DNA of 64,000 bases from Drosophila pseudoobscura (lineage: Eukaryota; Arthropoda; Insecta; Diptera; Drosophilidae): assembly GCF_009870125.1 (NCBI RefSeq), contig NC_046683.1, positions 40,191,869-40,255,868 on the forward strand, written 5' to 3'. The notes under the pieces are model-generated. The model ran no database searches, was not told the origin of the DNA, and saw only the letters and a program-made list of their open reading frames with translations. The translations under genes and the position numbers were made by a program. Below are positions 45,234 through 56,500 of this stretch, in pieces; within the stretch, counting starts at the first letter, position 1; every line of letters starts with the position of its first letter.

Positions 45234-48200
45234 GCCTCTCTAGAAGCTGCCACTGGGAGGGATTCCATTCGATTCATTTCGATTCTGTGCCAAAGTCTGC
45301 ATCCGAATCGTTGTCTATTGCCCCCGAGGCGTGACCTGTCATCAGCCGCAGATTCGATTCATAGCTTAAGTGCCTCGCTTACCTTGACCAAGTACACTGC
45401 GATCGGATCCGACCACGATCGGCTCTCCGATGCTGAGAGGGGGAAGGTGAACAGCATTCTGTGGACAGGTTTTGGGTCCATCTTCACTCCAGACATTTCA
45501 CTTTGGTCAGCAGCGGCAAGCAGCATCATCGTCGCCTTTCCCCCAATTGACAAATTCAAATTTCTTGGGTTTTCTTTCTCTCGCACGAGACGCACTTTCG
45601 GGGTGGAGGGGACCAAATTGATTTGGTTTTTGATTACAATGCGTCGATCTCATTGTGGTCGCTGCTCTCGTTGCATAATAAACAGACAGACTGTGAAGTG
45701 GGGGACTGGGAGATGGTGGAGCTACTGCAATATGTCGATCGTATGCCTCAATGCACTTCCACTCCCAGTCGAACAGCCTAACTACTGTGATCTGATTCAT
45801 GGGGAAAACTAAAGATAACGAAAGAAAAAATTGTAGAAAACCCGGCTTATGATTAACTTATGGGATCCAGTTCCTCAATGGCACTTCAAAGATGTTTCAC
45901 TCTTTTATAATCTTGTACAATTTTTATTTAAATGTATAGATACCTTGAACAACAATCTTTTTTTTAGCTCCCCGTTCTAGTTTTCATATCTAGAGCAGCG
46001 GTGTTCATACCTTTCCTCCCAACTGTTGCTCCCATCCATTGATTCCATTCCATCCCATATTCTTAGAAAGCACAAACAAATAACAGACGGAGTTGTCCGC
46101 AACCGAGAATCGAGACAGAAGTTCGAGCGAAGTACGAGAAGTACGTAATGTGCGATGCCGAGCCTCCCTAGTAAGAATTCTTTTTGTTGCTTAGTTCTTG
46201 GACCATTTTTAGATTATCTCTCTTTTTGGGCCCTCGCAATGGTTTGGGGTTCGTATTGGGGTCCGTTGGTAAATCTCTTCACTTTGACGCGCTTGACATA
46301 TGGAGTAAGTAAAACGATTATTTTGTTGGTTATTTGTAACATTTGCCATTTGCACAGAAAGATGGTAACCTTACCCAAAGATGAAATGGTTACTCCCTTC
46401 CGAGGGGACCCCTGTTGTTGTCTGTGACAACATTTGACACAATTTAACGCTGACGCGACAAATTTCGTCTGCGGCTTTGGCGTTTGGCTTGAGTTGTGCC
46501 GCACTTAAATCACTTTTCAGGGGGAGCAGCCCAGCAACTTGGTGTGGAGACAAGAGGCCTGGCGGGGCAGAAGAGGCTTGTGCTTAGGGGCTGCGGACTG
46601 TAAGGTTTTTCCAAGTGCTTTATATTTGGTGCGCTTGCGCTTTGACTTTGCCTTTTGCACACACTCCGAATTGCAACACAAAATAATACAAGACACAGCC
46701 ACAAAAAACTTAAAAAAAAAACAAAACTGAAGCTTAAATAAAAACGGAAAATGACAAAACCCATAAACTCTTGACATGACATGGCCAAAATGCTGGGGAG
46801 GTGGATGTGGAGCGGAATGCAGGGCTGTGTGTCATGGAATGGAACTTTGGAGCATCGCAGGGGCCAAAATGTGAAGTGCTGTCGGTACTTGCAAAATTAC
46901 AGCCACTGATACTTACGAGTACCAAGCGTTTATGCGTGGAGGTGCCCCGAGAGTTCTCTGGCAGTCCATCATGCATCTGAAATACATTGTGTCATGTCAT
47001 GCCGTCAAATCTTTCTGACAACCTGTGTAGCTCTCCATTAAGAGCAGAGTTCTCTGAGTTGGTTGTGATAAGGCGTTGGCTGTGTCCGCGTTGCCGGTGC
47101 TCCCCTCCCTCCAATGTGTGCTGTGCCTGCTTTTACTTTATTCGGCCATTCACTTTCTCCGTGTGTTGTTTGCTTTGCTAATTTCGGATTTGACTTTGCT
47201 GCCGTAGTCTCTCTCTCTTTCTCTCTCTCCCGACCAGCAACAAAAGCAGAGAAGTGAACGAGAGAAAAGTGAAACAGACAGCAAACAAAACGGACGCAAA
47301 ATCGCTTTTTTCTATACCATTTTTTTCGAGGCGTAAGAGTGCTATGATTTTGAGCAGAGGTTGAACAATTCAAAGAAGGAAGCACCTCTTGCTCGATCTA
47401 TTTTTTAGCAGCATAAAGAGTCGAGTCTATGAAGCCATTGCACTTCAGGGAGAGCATTTTAATAGTATATTAGTGTATCACAAGCTTCGGCTTTGCTGCC
47501 TTAGGGGAACGCAGTATGCAAAAATTCAAAAGAAATTATTCAATCGCGTGGCTAAGATTATTCAATCCAATCCAAAACCAATTCGTTTCCAACCCAACCC
47601 AATCCGCATATGCATATGCATGAAATGGTTATACGAAAACCAGATCATTTCTCTAATTATATACTGACGTCACATACATATTTCATCATTCATTAATTGT
47701 GCCAATTCTAGCCCGTGAATTAGTGAGCATCACTATTCAGCTTGCGGCGCAATGCCAAGTTCGTTGCCCAAGAGACGGTCGTCGGATTGAATTTCACTCT
47801 GCAATCTCTGTCTTTGGCGGCCATTTATTGACCGTAAGAGTAAGACCCCCAATCAATCGATCGTCAATGTTGTTCGGCTTGTTAATTAGCATCGAAATTA
47901 GCTGCAAATTGTATGCAGACACGCGGCCGCAGGCAGGCCGCGCCATGCGATTGTGCAAGATCCTTCCTGTGAGCCGCTGTTAAATTATTTATGTTTTTTC
48001 CTCGACCGATTTGAAGAATTTAAGTATACTCGTCAAAAAATTGACAAATTTCCCATAACTGAATGACTCCTCCTCCCAGTTCGGTTGCATAACATCGAGA
48101 CGACCACGACAGTCAGGCCTGTTCCAGAGACAAACAACACTTGAGCCGGCACTTGAGAAGAGAGGAGGAGGGAAAGTCAAAGTCCCGCCCCGGCAATGTG

Positions 48201-48553
48201 TGTTTGCTGAACACCAAGGCAAACAGGAAGGAAACCCAAGCCAGCCTCACCCTCTCTCCCATTCTCCTACTGGCAAGCAAAATAAGATTCAAAGATTAGA
48301 CCAGAGGTCCATTTGAATTAGATTTAATTTGGAAGCTGAGATTTATGAGCCGGCCAGGCATGTAAATGAGTTGTTGGCTGTGGCAAACCGAAAGTAGGCG
48401 AAGGTTGAAAAGCAGATAATTTAAGCGTCGCTCGAATATGAGTCAATTCAAAAGCTTTTAATGTGTTTGTATTCTAATCGGGAGTTAAACCAATTTGAAT
48501 TTTGATTTTGAATCGGTTAGCGGGTACAACGCAGTGCTGCCAGTACGGCCAGC

Positions 48554-48588
48554 TATCGATACTCTCGGTATATATCGATGTATCGATA
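48554..48588 (+). promoter_or_regulatory. Pair of perfect DRE sites, Naa30 promoter
   Basis: TATCGATA occurs at 48554-48561 and 48581-48588, with further CGAT words between and after. They sit about 620 bases upstream of the Naa30 start codon, a typical DREF-dependent housekeeping promoter. The transcription start is probably within the next 200 bases. Confidence 0.65.
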
Positions 48589-49067
48589 CAGCTATCGACT
48601 GTTTTGTAGAGCAGACAGCTGGTCGCCCCCGTGCATGTGTTGCCATGTATGTGTGTGTGAGTGGATTTATTCATAGCGAGAGAGGTTCTAAGGAAAATCA
48701 GAAGTTTTGAGGATGTGAAATAGGTTTTTATATAATATTAGTACCCATATACACACACATTAGTCTTAACGAAACGAAATTATCAAAGTAATAGCACCAC
48801 ACACCTCAATCATAGACGAGTGCGGGCGAAGAAAGGCAGCGAACGACAATTTTGCATTTGTGTGTGTGTACTAGAACACTATTGCTGCTGTATGTGTGTT
48901 TGGTTTTGTGTGTGAATGAAAAACCTGCAATTGTGAAAAAATATAACCAAAAATAAAGGTAATTCGGGCGGCGGCAGCGGCAGCGCCAACGACGACTACG
49001 GTTGTGGCCAGTGCGAAAGTGCGTTGACTTGGTCGCAATCCGAAGCGCAGCAGGAGCAGCAGGGCGG

Positions 49068-49176
49068 GTGAGTGCATCTATATGCCCACACTTGGTTTTG
49101 GCTTGAGGACGAACCAAAGTTCCATTCACTCCGCCGCACTCATTCACTCCTGTCCTCTCCCGCTTTCTTCCCGCAG
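49068..49176 (+). other. 5' UTR intron of Naa30
   Basis: Donor GCGG|GTGAGT at 49068 and acceptor CTTTCTTCCCGCAG ending at 49176, one base before the start codon. It defines a non-coding first exon ending at 49067. Confidence 0.75.
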
Positions 49177-49177
49177 G

Positions 49178-50490
49178 ATGGCGGACGCTCAGCAGCAGCA
49201 GCAACAGCAGACGCAACAGACGCCAGCGGTGGCTACTACTACAAGTGGCAAGAAAAAGTGCAAAAACAAGAAGAAAACTATTGAAAAGCAGCAAGAGCAG
49301 CAGCAGTCGCAGCAGAATAAACAGCCAGTCGCCAATGGCCATGCCGGCCATGAGGCTGCAGAAGTAGTGTCGGATGCCGATCCAGAGCTACAGCAGAATG
49401 AGCTTCAATTTCAGGCGCTGAAACTTGAGTTCCAGCAGTTGCATATCTGTAATGGCCATGGCGATGGAGAGGAAGCAGAGGCGTCTAATGCCACGCCCCT
49501 GCCAGCACTGAATGGCCATGCACATGGCCACAATAACAACACCAACAATAACAATCACATCCGAAGCAGCAACACTAACAGCAGCAACAATAGCCATCAC
49601 GACAACAACGTGGACAGCAGCAACAATAATAAAGCGAAAAGGAACAACAAGCAGAAGAAGCATCAGCAGCAGACCACCACCATAACATCCACAATAGCCA
49701 CAAGCGACACCACTGCCAACACACAAACAACCACAGCAACAACCACAAAGACAACGCCGACAGCAATCGGAACGGGGGCTGGGATGGCGCCATCGAGCTC
49801 AGCTGAGGCTGGAGCACCAGGTGTCCCAGATGCAGATGCAGTCGCCTCGCCCACAATTGAGCTCCAGCTTGAACCTGCCACATTAGCCACGGAGATTGTC
49901 TACAAGGAATACGAGGCCGAGCATCAAATGCACGTGGGTAGACTCAATCTTTGGCTTGGATTTGTGAACCGTTTGACTACTTTTTCCCTCCCCCTAAAAC
50001 CCTCATTTTCATTCCAGGACATTATGCGTCTGATCCAGGCGGAGCTCTCCGAGCCTTATTCGATATACACGTATCGGTATTTCATTTACAACTGGCCAAA
50101 ACTGTGCTTCCTAGCCTCGCATGATAATCAGTACGTGGGCGCCATCGTATGCAAGCTGGACATGCATATGAACGTGCGACGCGGCTACATAGCCATGCTG
50201 GCGGTGCGGAAAGAGTATCGCAAACTCAAGATCGGCAGCACCCTGGTAACCAAGGCCATTGAGGTAAGTCTGAGAGAGCAGTGCCTGCAACTGAACTGAA
50301 CTTTCGTTCTTTCCACTTTGTGCAGGCCATGCTGGCGGACAATGCCGATGAGGTGGTGCTCGAGACGGAGATGCGCAATGAGCCGGCGCTGCGTTTGTAC
50401 GAGAATTTGGGCTTTGTGCGTGATAAGCGACTGTTTCGCTACTATCTAAACGGCGTGGATGCGCTGCGCCTGAAGCTCTGGTTCAGATGA
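49178..50490 (+). CDS. Naa30A: N-alpha-acetyltransferase 30 (NatC catalytic subunit), 388 aa
   Basis: Exons 49178-49933, 50018-50263 and 50326-50490; introns of 84 and 62 nt with GT-AG ends. NatC acetylates N-terminal Met before bulky hydrophobic residues, working with the Naa35 and Naa38 subunits on ribosomes. Residues 1 to about 235 are low complexity (Gln, then Asn, Thr and Ala-rich), as often seen in insect homologues. The C-terminal GNAT domain (about 240-388) is very close to human NAA30: [60 protein letters not shown] and [18 protein letters not shown]. The acetyl-CoA loop reads RKLKIGS instead of the canonical RxxGxG/A. The start is the ATG one base after the acceptor; the longer frame opening at 49082 begins inside the 5' UTR intron and is not used. 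The symbol is by homology and remembered synteny; a paralogue cannot be excluded. Confidence 0.92.
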
Positions 50491-51231
50491 GTCGAGCCGG
50501 CGGCTGCCGTTGAAATTGTCGTCTAAAAGTAGCCGCCAACGCCAACACCTTCGCCGAATACGACGACGACACCGCCAGCAGCATCAAACAGGAGCAGCAG
50601 CATCAGCATTACTTCCAGGCCACTGTTTTGCAGTGTGGTCCAATGTCCCTGCTCATCGGCGGCTAAAGATATCTTTTTTTTGTGCCTATTCAAACTTAGG
50701 TTCACCCCATCCTTGCTCCCTGACCTCCTGTCTGCCTCCCACTATATTTCCGTTTTGTCTCACTCTCTCTCTCTTTAAATTGTAAATTATTTTACGTACT
50801 CTTGCTTCCTTCCTTCCTTGATTCTTTGTTCAAACGTATGGCTTATACATATAAAAATGGGACTCGACTCCCGGTACAGCATTGAAGTACTTTTACAGAA
50901 GGCAATTTTTGTATGGAAATACGTGATTTACATGCGTAAAAGAAAAACTATACCTTAAGTTCGTATGAGAGCAATTAGTTAATTACGTTTAAAGCTACCT
51001 TTTAATAGGCAATAGACATGCGGCATTTCGTATCGAATATGAGAAGAAAATCATCACGTAAACGCCACCCACGATTCAGATGCCACACGGAATGCATTCA
51101 TATATACCCCACACATACACAGAGAAAAAGCTATACACCTAGAATCAGATTTTTTTTTGTACAAAAGATATCCCAGGAGCCCAGGAGATCAGGAAGGAAA
51201 TTCTACGAACAACTCAACTGTATATCAAAAA

Positions 51232-51237
51232 AATAAA
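51232..51237 (+). terminator. Polyadenylation signal of Naa30
   Basis: AATAAA lies about 740 bases beyond the stop codon in an A-rich context. Nearer signals were not seen. Confidence 0.5.
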
Positions 51238-51689
51238 AACAAATTGGAACAAAATTAAGGGAAAAAAACACACACAGAACACACGCATGCATATTGTAGC
51301 GATATATATATAGATATATATACATACATACCTGTGCGGCTGTACAATTGCGAGTGTAATAGGTTTATCGACGGATCGATCGATCGATCATGCAAGATGG
51401 AGACTACTAGTTCAAAATAGTGGCCCCTCCCCCCCCTCTCCAAAGTGGATGCCTTAATTCATCTTCGACTCTCATCCCCGGCCCGCCCCGCCCCGGTCCG
51501 GTCTGGTCTCGGTCTACAATCAAAGTGTTATCATCCATCTACCCATCCCGAGACCATTGGCCGACATTTCCCTATCGGCTCCACCACGCCCAAGTTTTGT
51601 TATGGAAAACCCCGCCCCCACACCGCCACACAGCCCACACATAAATGAAGATGAGGTGAATCAAACCCCATGAAAACTAATATTGAAAG

Positions 51690-53290
51690 AATGCAATAAA
51701 AAATTTCAGCAATTACGACCGTTTTCTGGGAAAATTACTTGGAGGAAAAGGGGCAATCAAAAGATACCAATCGTTTTTGCTGGAAAGAGACTCGAAGATT
51801 CACTTTTACGTTTGGGGCTACAGCATGTAGAGAGTGATCATTCATACATAAGAAACATTCACGGATGCACTAGTCTGCGTCCAATCGATTGGATCTATTT
51901 AAAGCCCAAAAGCTTGTTCCTAAGCATCCACTTTATTGGTTGAAGTAAAGTTCTTAGACTGACCTTTGATATTTCATTACCAGCATCCACAATTTCGATG
52001 CGCACAACAGGTCCTCGAAGTTATTCCCCACATTTCAGTGGATACGGTCTATTGCAACTTAATCTATCGGTTGGGTCGGATCTGAGGTGTAGCGGAATAT
52101 ATATGTAAGTGCAGACAAACTCCACTCCACACAAAAAAGATCACGTACAAATATACGAGTATGCTTGGATACTCTGCAGCTCGCTCAAGTCTTAGCCTGG
52201 GCGAGAATTATATAAAATCAGTTCTCTCATACGCAAGAAACCGTGCGATCATTCATATTCTGTTCTGCACAAAAATGTGACTTTACAGAGGCCCCAAGAT
52301 CTTATTCTTAAGGATCTTGAGCTAGAGTTTTAGAGTAAAAATCCTTGATATCACGGCTAAACAAAAGAAAAATTTTGGTTCTGATCGGGGGGTCTGACTA
52401 TGTGTACCTTATGTCTTGGGTGTGGCTGAATCCGAATCCCAGATGCATTTTTCAACAGGTACTCAAGATTTTTGAATAACTTAAAAAAACCAAAATGGCG
52501 GAAACTTAATTGAAACATTCATTGGATTCGATTGAAACTCTTTACTCGGGGTCACTTTGAGATCATTTATTACGAATGGGAGTTCAGTTCTCAAAAAATC
52601 AAAGTGGCGGTTCCGATTTGGCCGACAATATTGTATATTTTCCCCGGACGAATATTTCTCTGACCTTGTTACATCTAAATCTTCCTCTTTTAAATGGATC
52701 TCTTGGAACTAAGGGCTCAAATCTTAGTCATAAGGATCCACTTGTATGGTTGGACTACAGTTTTTAGAATGATATTTGATCTATGATCGTCATAATAAAA
52801 TAATCATTCCTGCATCGCAACTTTTCGATACACAGAACACTCCGTCCTCGAAGGTCTCACGTAATTTTACACGACGACTAGTGCCAATCGTTTGGATCGA
52901 ATGGGGGTGACATAACATCTTGGTTACATCTAAAGATCCAATCTTCTGCGTGAGCTCTGATCTGTGGTCTTCTTCTACTTATGTGGGATGTTCTGTGGTC
53001 GTTATTGAAGTCCCTAGATCTTGCACCTAAGAACCTAATCTGATGACTGGGACTACAATTCGTAGACAGAGATCTCTGGTATTTCATCCATCTGTTCATC
53101 CTCGCCGACATGCCATAACCCCGTAGACGCAGACGAGATCCCAAGATCTTGATCTAAAGTTCGTAGAGTGATAATATTTGAGTCATTAGCATTATCCATA
53201 TTATCAAAGTCCCAAGATCTTGGGACGTAAGTTTGGTTTTCCATCACAAAATATCTTCGATAGTAATCTGATAACGTTGGTTTTTATTTA
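51690..53290. repeat. Block of diverged tandem repeats
   Basis: Several landmarks recur in the same order: CCTCGAAG (52012, 52848), CGATTGG/CGTTTGG (51885, 52066, 52889), CCCAAGATCTT (52292, 53135, 53213) and variants of AAGGATCCACTT...GGTTG followed by CTTAGACTGATATTTGAT. By eye five or more copies of a unit of perhaps 180-300 bases are present, strongly decayed. On the minus strand several copies share a frame that reads like SLRTLLQPIKWMLRNKLLG, broken by stops in some copies. It may be a degenerate tandem duplication or piled-up transposon fragments. Confidence 0.55.
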
Positions 53291-53513
53291 TCATAAAAAA
53301 GTGATTTAAATACTCAAAATTTTACTTTTGTTAAGTGGATCCTAGACTTACGAGCGAGTATGCTATCTTAATGGGAAGATTAAAAATATTGAACAACATT
53401 CAGTTTCAGTTTCTGTTTAGCAGGCTGCTTAAGCTAATTGCCAGGTCAGTGGTCAGACTAACTCTACGTATGTACACGGGTCTACACGACGGGTTGTAGA
53501 CAACGGTGTCCTA

Positions 53514-56500
53514 TCACCTGCTGCGCCTGTTCTTGGTGCTGGGACTGGGGGCTGCCGCCGCACTAGACGAGCCCCGTAGCTGCTTTAATTCTGTGCGCGT
53601 TGCGGCCTTGATGCTCTGCACCTGCTGCCGCACCGAGACGTTTTTATAGGCCACAGAGGGAGCCGCTGTCGCCACGGCTTCTCCAGTCGAGGCCGGACCT
53701 ATCGTTGACTGTAGCTGCTGATGCTTCTCCTCGAAGAGATCGCTGACCTCCACCATGCGAGGCTTAAAGAACATATTCGGCCGAATGATGGCCTTCTCAG
53801 GATGTTTGAAGAGGTTGAGCAGGCCCCAGGTTTCCTCTTGGCGCTCGCTCTGCGGCAGCGATGAGTTTTCCACCTCAGACTCGAGAATCCAGGCGGCATT
53901 CCGCACCTCGATGCGCAGCCGTTCGCACTCCTCCAGGCTCACGTTCTTGCTCACGTTTAGCAGCTGCTCCAGCGGATTCACAATGTACATGGCCGAGTGA
54001 TCCGGCTTCGACAGCTGCCGGCCCTCGTTCAGGGAGATAGCCCGGTTGTGGAAGTCAAACTGCGAATAGAACTCAAAGAACTGCAGCAGTAGCTCGCTCA
54101 GCGAGCTCGTATTCCGGCTCTGGAAGCCCACACGCTCCAGGTCCCGGCCGAAGGTGCAGTTAATCCCGTCCTCGGTGACCCTCACATCTTTTGCTTCAGC
54201 CGCCTTCACAAGAGCCCCAATGGTGGGCAGTATGGGCTGGCGCAGCTGCTGCAGAAAGTACATGACCAGGCAGGTTAACGAGAAGTTGCTGATCCAGCGC
54301 CCCGGCGATGGATTCGTCAGTCCGCAGGCCTGCGCCCAGCGTCGAATGCTGAAGGTAAGCGGACGCACTCGAGAATCAATCTCCCCGAACATATACAGCA
54401 GCTCGGACATGTAGAAGCCAGATCTGAAACGAGAGAGAGAGCAACACAGTCAGAGAGGATGAGTACTACGCAACCGCGTTGAGAGACTAGAGAACTGACC
54501 CATCCCCACTACCACCAGCACACTCCGGATGTGAGTGCAGTCCCCTCCCGAAACCCCTAACCGTCGGTGAATCATGGCCATCGGCATGCCAGGGGAGGAC
54601 AGACAGCCGGATAGAGAGAGCTGATTCACCTGCTGCTGCTGCCCCAAAGAGAGACGCAGAGCGAGCGCCTTGTGTGGCAGTGGCATTTGGCAATAGCCAC
54701 CTGTCGCTATCTAATCTTATCGAGGCTGGAGCCAAAGCTTTTGCCCGTTCTGCCTCGGGGTATCTTATCTTAGGTCTCTCCCAGCCTAGGCCTGGGCTGC
54801 CATGGTATGTTGTCACCAACGTATCTCTGGCTCTGGTTCTGTGGCCTGGTCAAAACGATTTTAACGAACGAACCCAACGGAGCACTTCCTTTTGCTGCCA
54901 CGCAAGTTTATTTTTTTTTTTGCTGGTGACCAAAAGAAAATCTACTAAAACAAGGTGAAAAATACAATATGAATTAATCCCAAGAGTTTCCGGGAGAAGT
55001 GTGAATCCCAAACGATTCTGGGAGAAGTGTGCAATGGATACCCAAAAGGATTTGCGCGATTAAGTCTTTGCATGGCTAAAATATCGTGAAAGTTATGGCT
55101 GGAAAAACGAGATCCCAGAGGTTTCCTTCCGACCTCGAACTATCTTAAAATGTATGCTCTGAAGAGACGTTTCCCCAAGAAAGGATTACAGACACATTTC
55201 CTTGCAGGAACGATCTGTTTTTGCACAGTTTCTACATGGCTTACATGACCATTCCATGGGTTCAGTTCTGGCATTCCTGCTTTTGGTTTGGGAGTGTTGC
55301 AATTGGAACTGGTATTAATCATCTAGTTCGTGCGGGGCGGCTCCTGATAACGCTATTTGCTAAACACAATTCCGATAAGGCGGCCAACAGAGAGAGCGCC
55401 GAGCCATAAACCAACCAACATCGTGATTAATACAAAAAAATGCTGCTAGGGTAGGGCGGGAGCTTTTGGTATGTGACTCAAGAGAGAACCAAATCAAAAG
55501 GAAAGGGTCGATTAATCACTTGAGGATCACTTGATTCCCAGGGAATACATGGGACCTCTTGTTCAATCATCTCTTAACTGTTAATTTTCCGTATTTCTTT
55601 ACAGCCTGCCACATTATGGGTATTGGTTATGGAGCCTCTGACGAACAGCTGGAGAAGCAGATCGGTTGCGTCAAATACACGCTATTCTGCTTCAACATTG
55701 TGGCATGGATGATAGCCACGGCCTTGTTTGCCCTGACCGTTTGGCTGCGTGCCGAGCCGGGCTTCAATGATTGGCTGCGCATCCTGGAGGCGCAGTCCTT
55801 CTACATCGGTGTGTACGTGCTGATCGGCGTCAGCATCATCATGATGGCGGTGAGCTTCCTGGGCTGCCTGAGCGCCCTCATGGAGAACACCCTGGCCCTG
55901 TTCGTGTTCATTGGCACGCAGTTGTTTGGCTTTGTGGCCCTTGTGGCTGGTTCGGCCGTTACGATGCAGTACAGCACGATTAACTCGAGCCTGCAGCCGC
56001 TGTTGAATGTGTCGCTGCGTCGCTTTGTGTCCACCTCGGAATACACCTACTCCAACTACGTGCTGACCATGATCCAGGAGAATATCGGCTGCTGCGGCGC
56101 CACTGGACCCTGGGACTATCTGGATCTGCACCAGCCGCTGCCCAGTTCCTGCCGCGACACGGTCAGCGGCAATGCCTTCTTCAATGGCTGTGTGGATGAG
56201 TTGACCTGGTTCTTTGAGGGCAAAACTGGTTGGATTGTGGCCCTGGCCATGACCCTGGCCATGCTCAATGTCATTTGTGGTACGATGAGCTTCGTCCTAG
56301 TGCAGGCCGTCAAGAAAGAGGAGGAGCAAGCCAGCAACTATCGCCGCTGATCCTAGACACGCACATACTTAAGTTAGCAGTACAGATTACACAAACGGCA
56401 AGAGACCCTGCGGATAGTTAGTACTACATTACATCCCTTCCCCACTAGATAGATCCTAGGTTAACCCCACCCACATCCAATTCGAACAATAAGCTTACAA

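Larger units (their letters stand above)
38560..48553. other. Ten kilobases without a supported gene
   Basis: The left part must hold the 5' UTR intron and promoter of the secreted-protein gene, whose first exon I could not place. The rest is intergenic sequence with simple repeats, a CT-rich GAGA-type stretch near 47211-47235 and one possible orphan exon at 41514-41829. Open frames at 45318-45812 (plus) and its minus-strand counterpart look like chance. No RNA gene was recognised. Confidence 0.5.
50491..53513. other. Naa30 3' UTR and repeat-bearing intergenic DNA
   Basis: From 50491 to about 51250 is the predicted 3' UTR of Naa30 (AATAAA at 51232-51237). 51.25-51.7 kb is ordinary intergenic DNA with an ATCGAT run near 51376. 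51.7-53.3 kb is the repeat block described separately. The last 200 bases precede the poly(A) polymerase stop codon and should be its 3' UTR, although no clear signal was found. Confidence 0.6.

Noticed and set aside
45318-45812. 164-codon plus-strand frame upstream of Naa30
   Set aside because: No domain, overlapping minus-strand frames of similar length, and the reading changes character along its length.
49082-49177. Longer Naa30 start at 49082
   Set aside because: These codons lie inside the 5' UTR intron (GTGAGT donor at 49068, CAG acceptor at 49176), so the start at 49178 is preferred.
55559-55615. Tsp2A start 19 codons upstream
   Set aside because: It lies before the splice acceptor ending at 55604. 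The ATG at 55616 gives the expected tetraspanin N-terminus.
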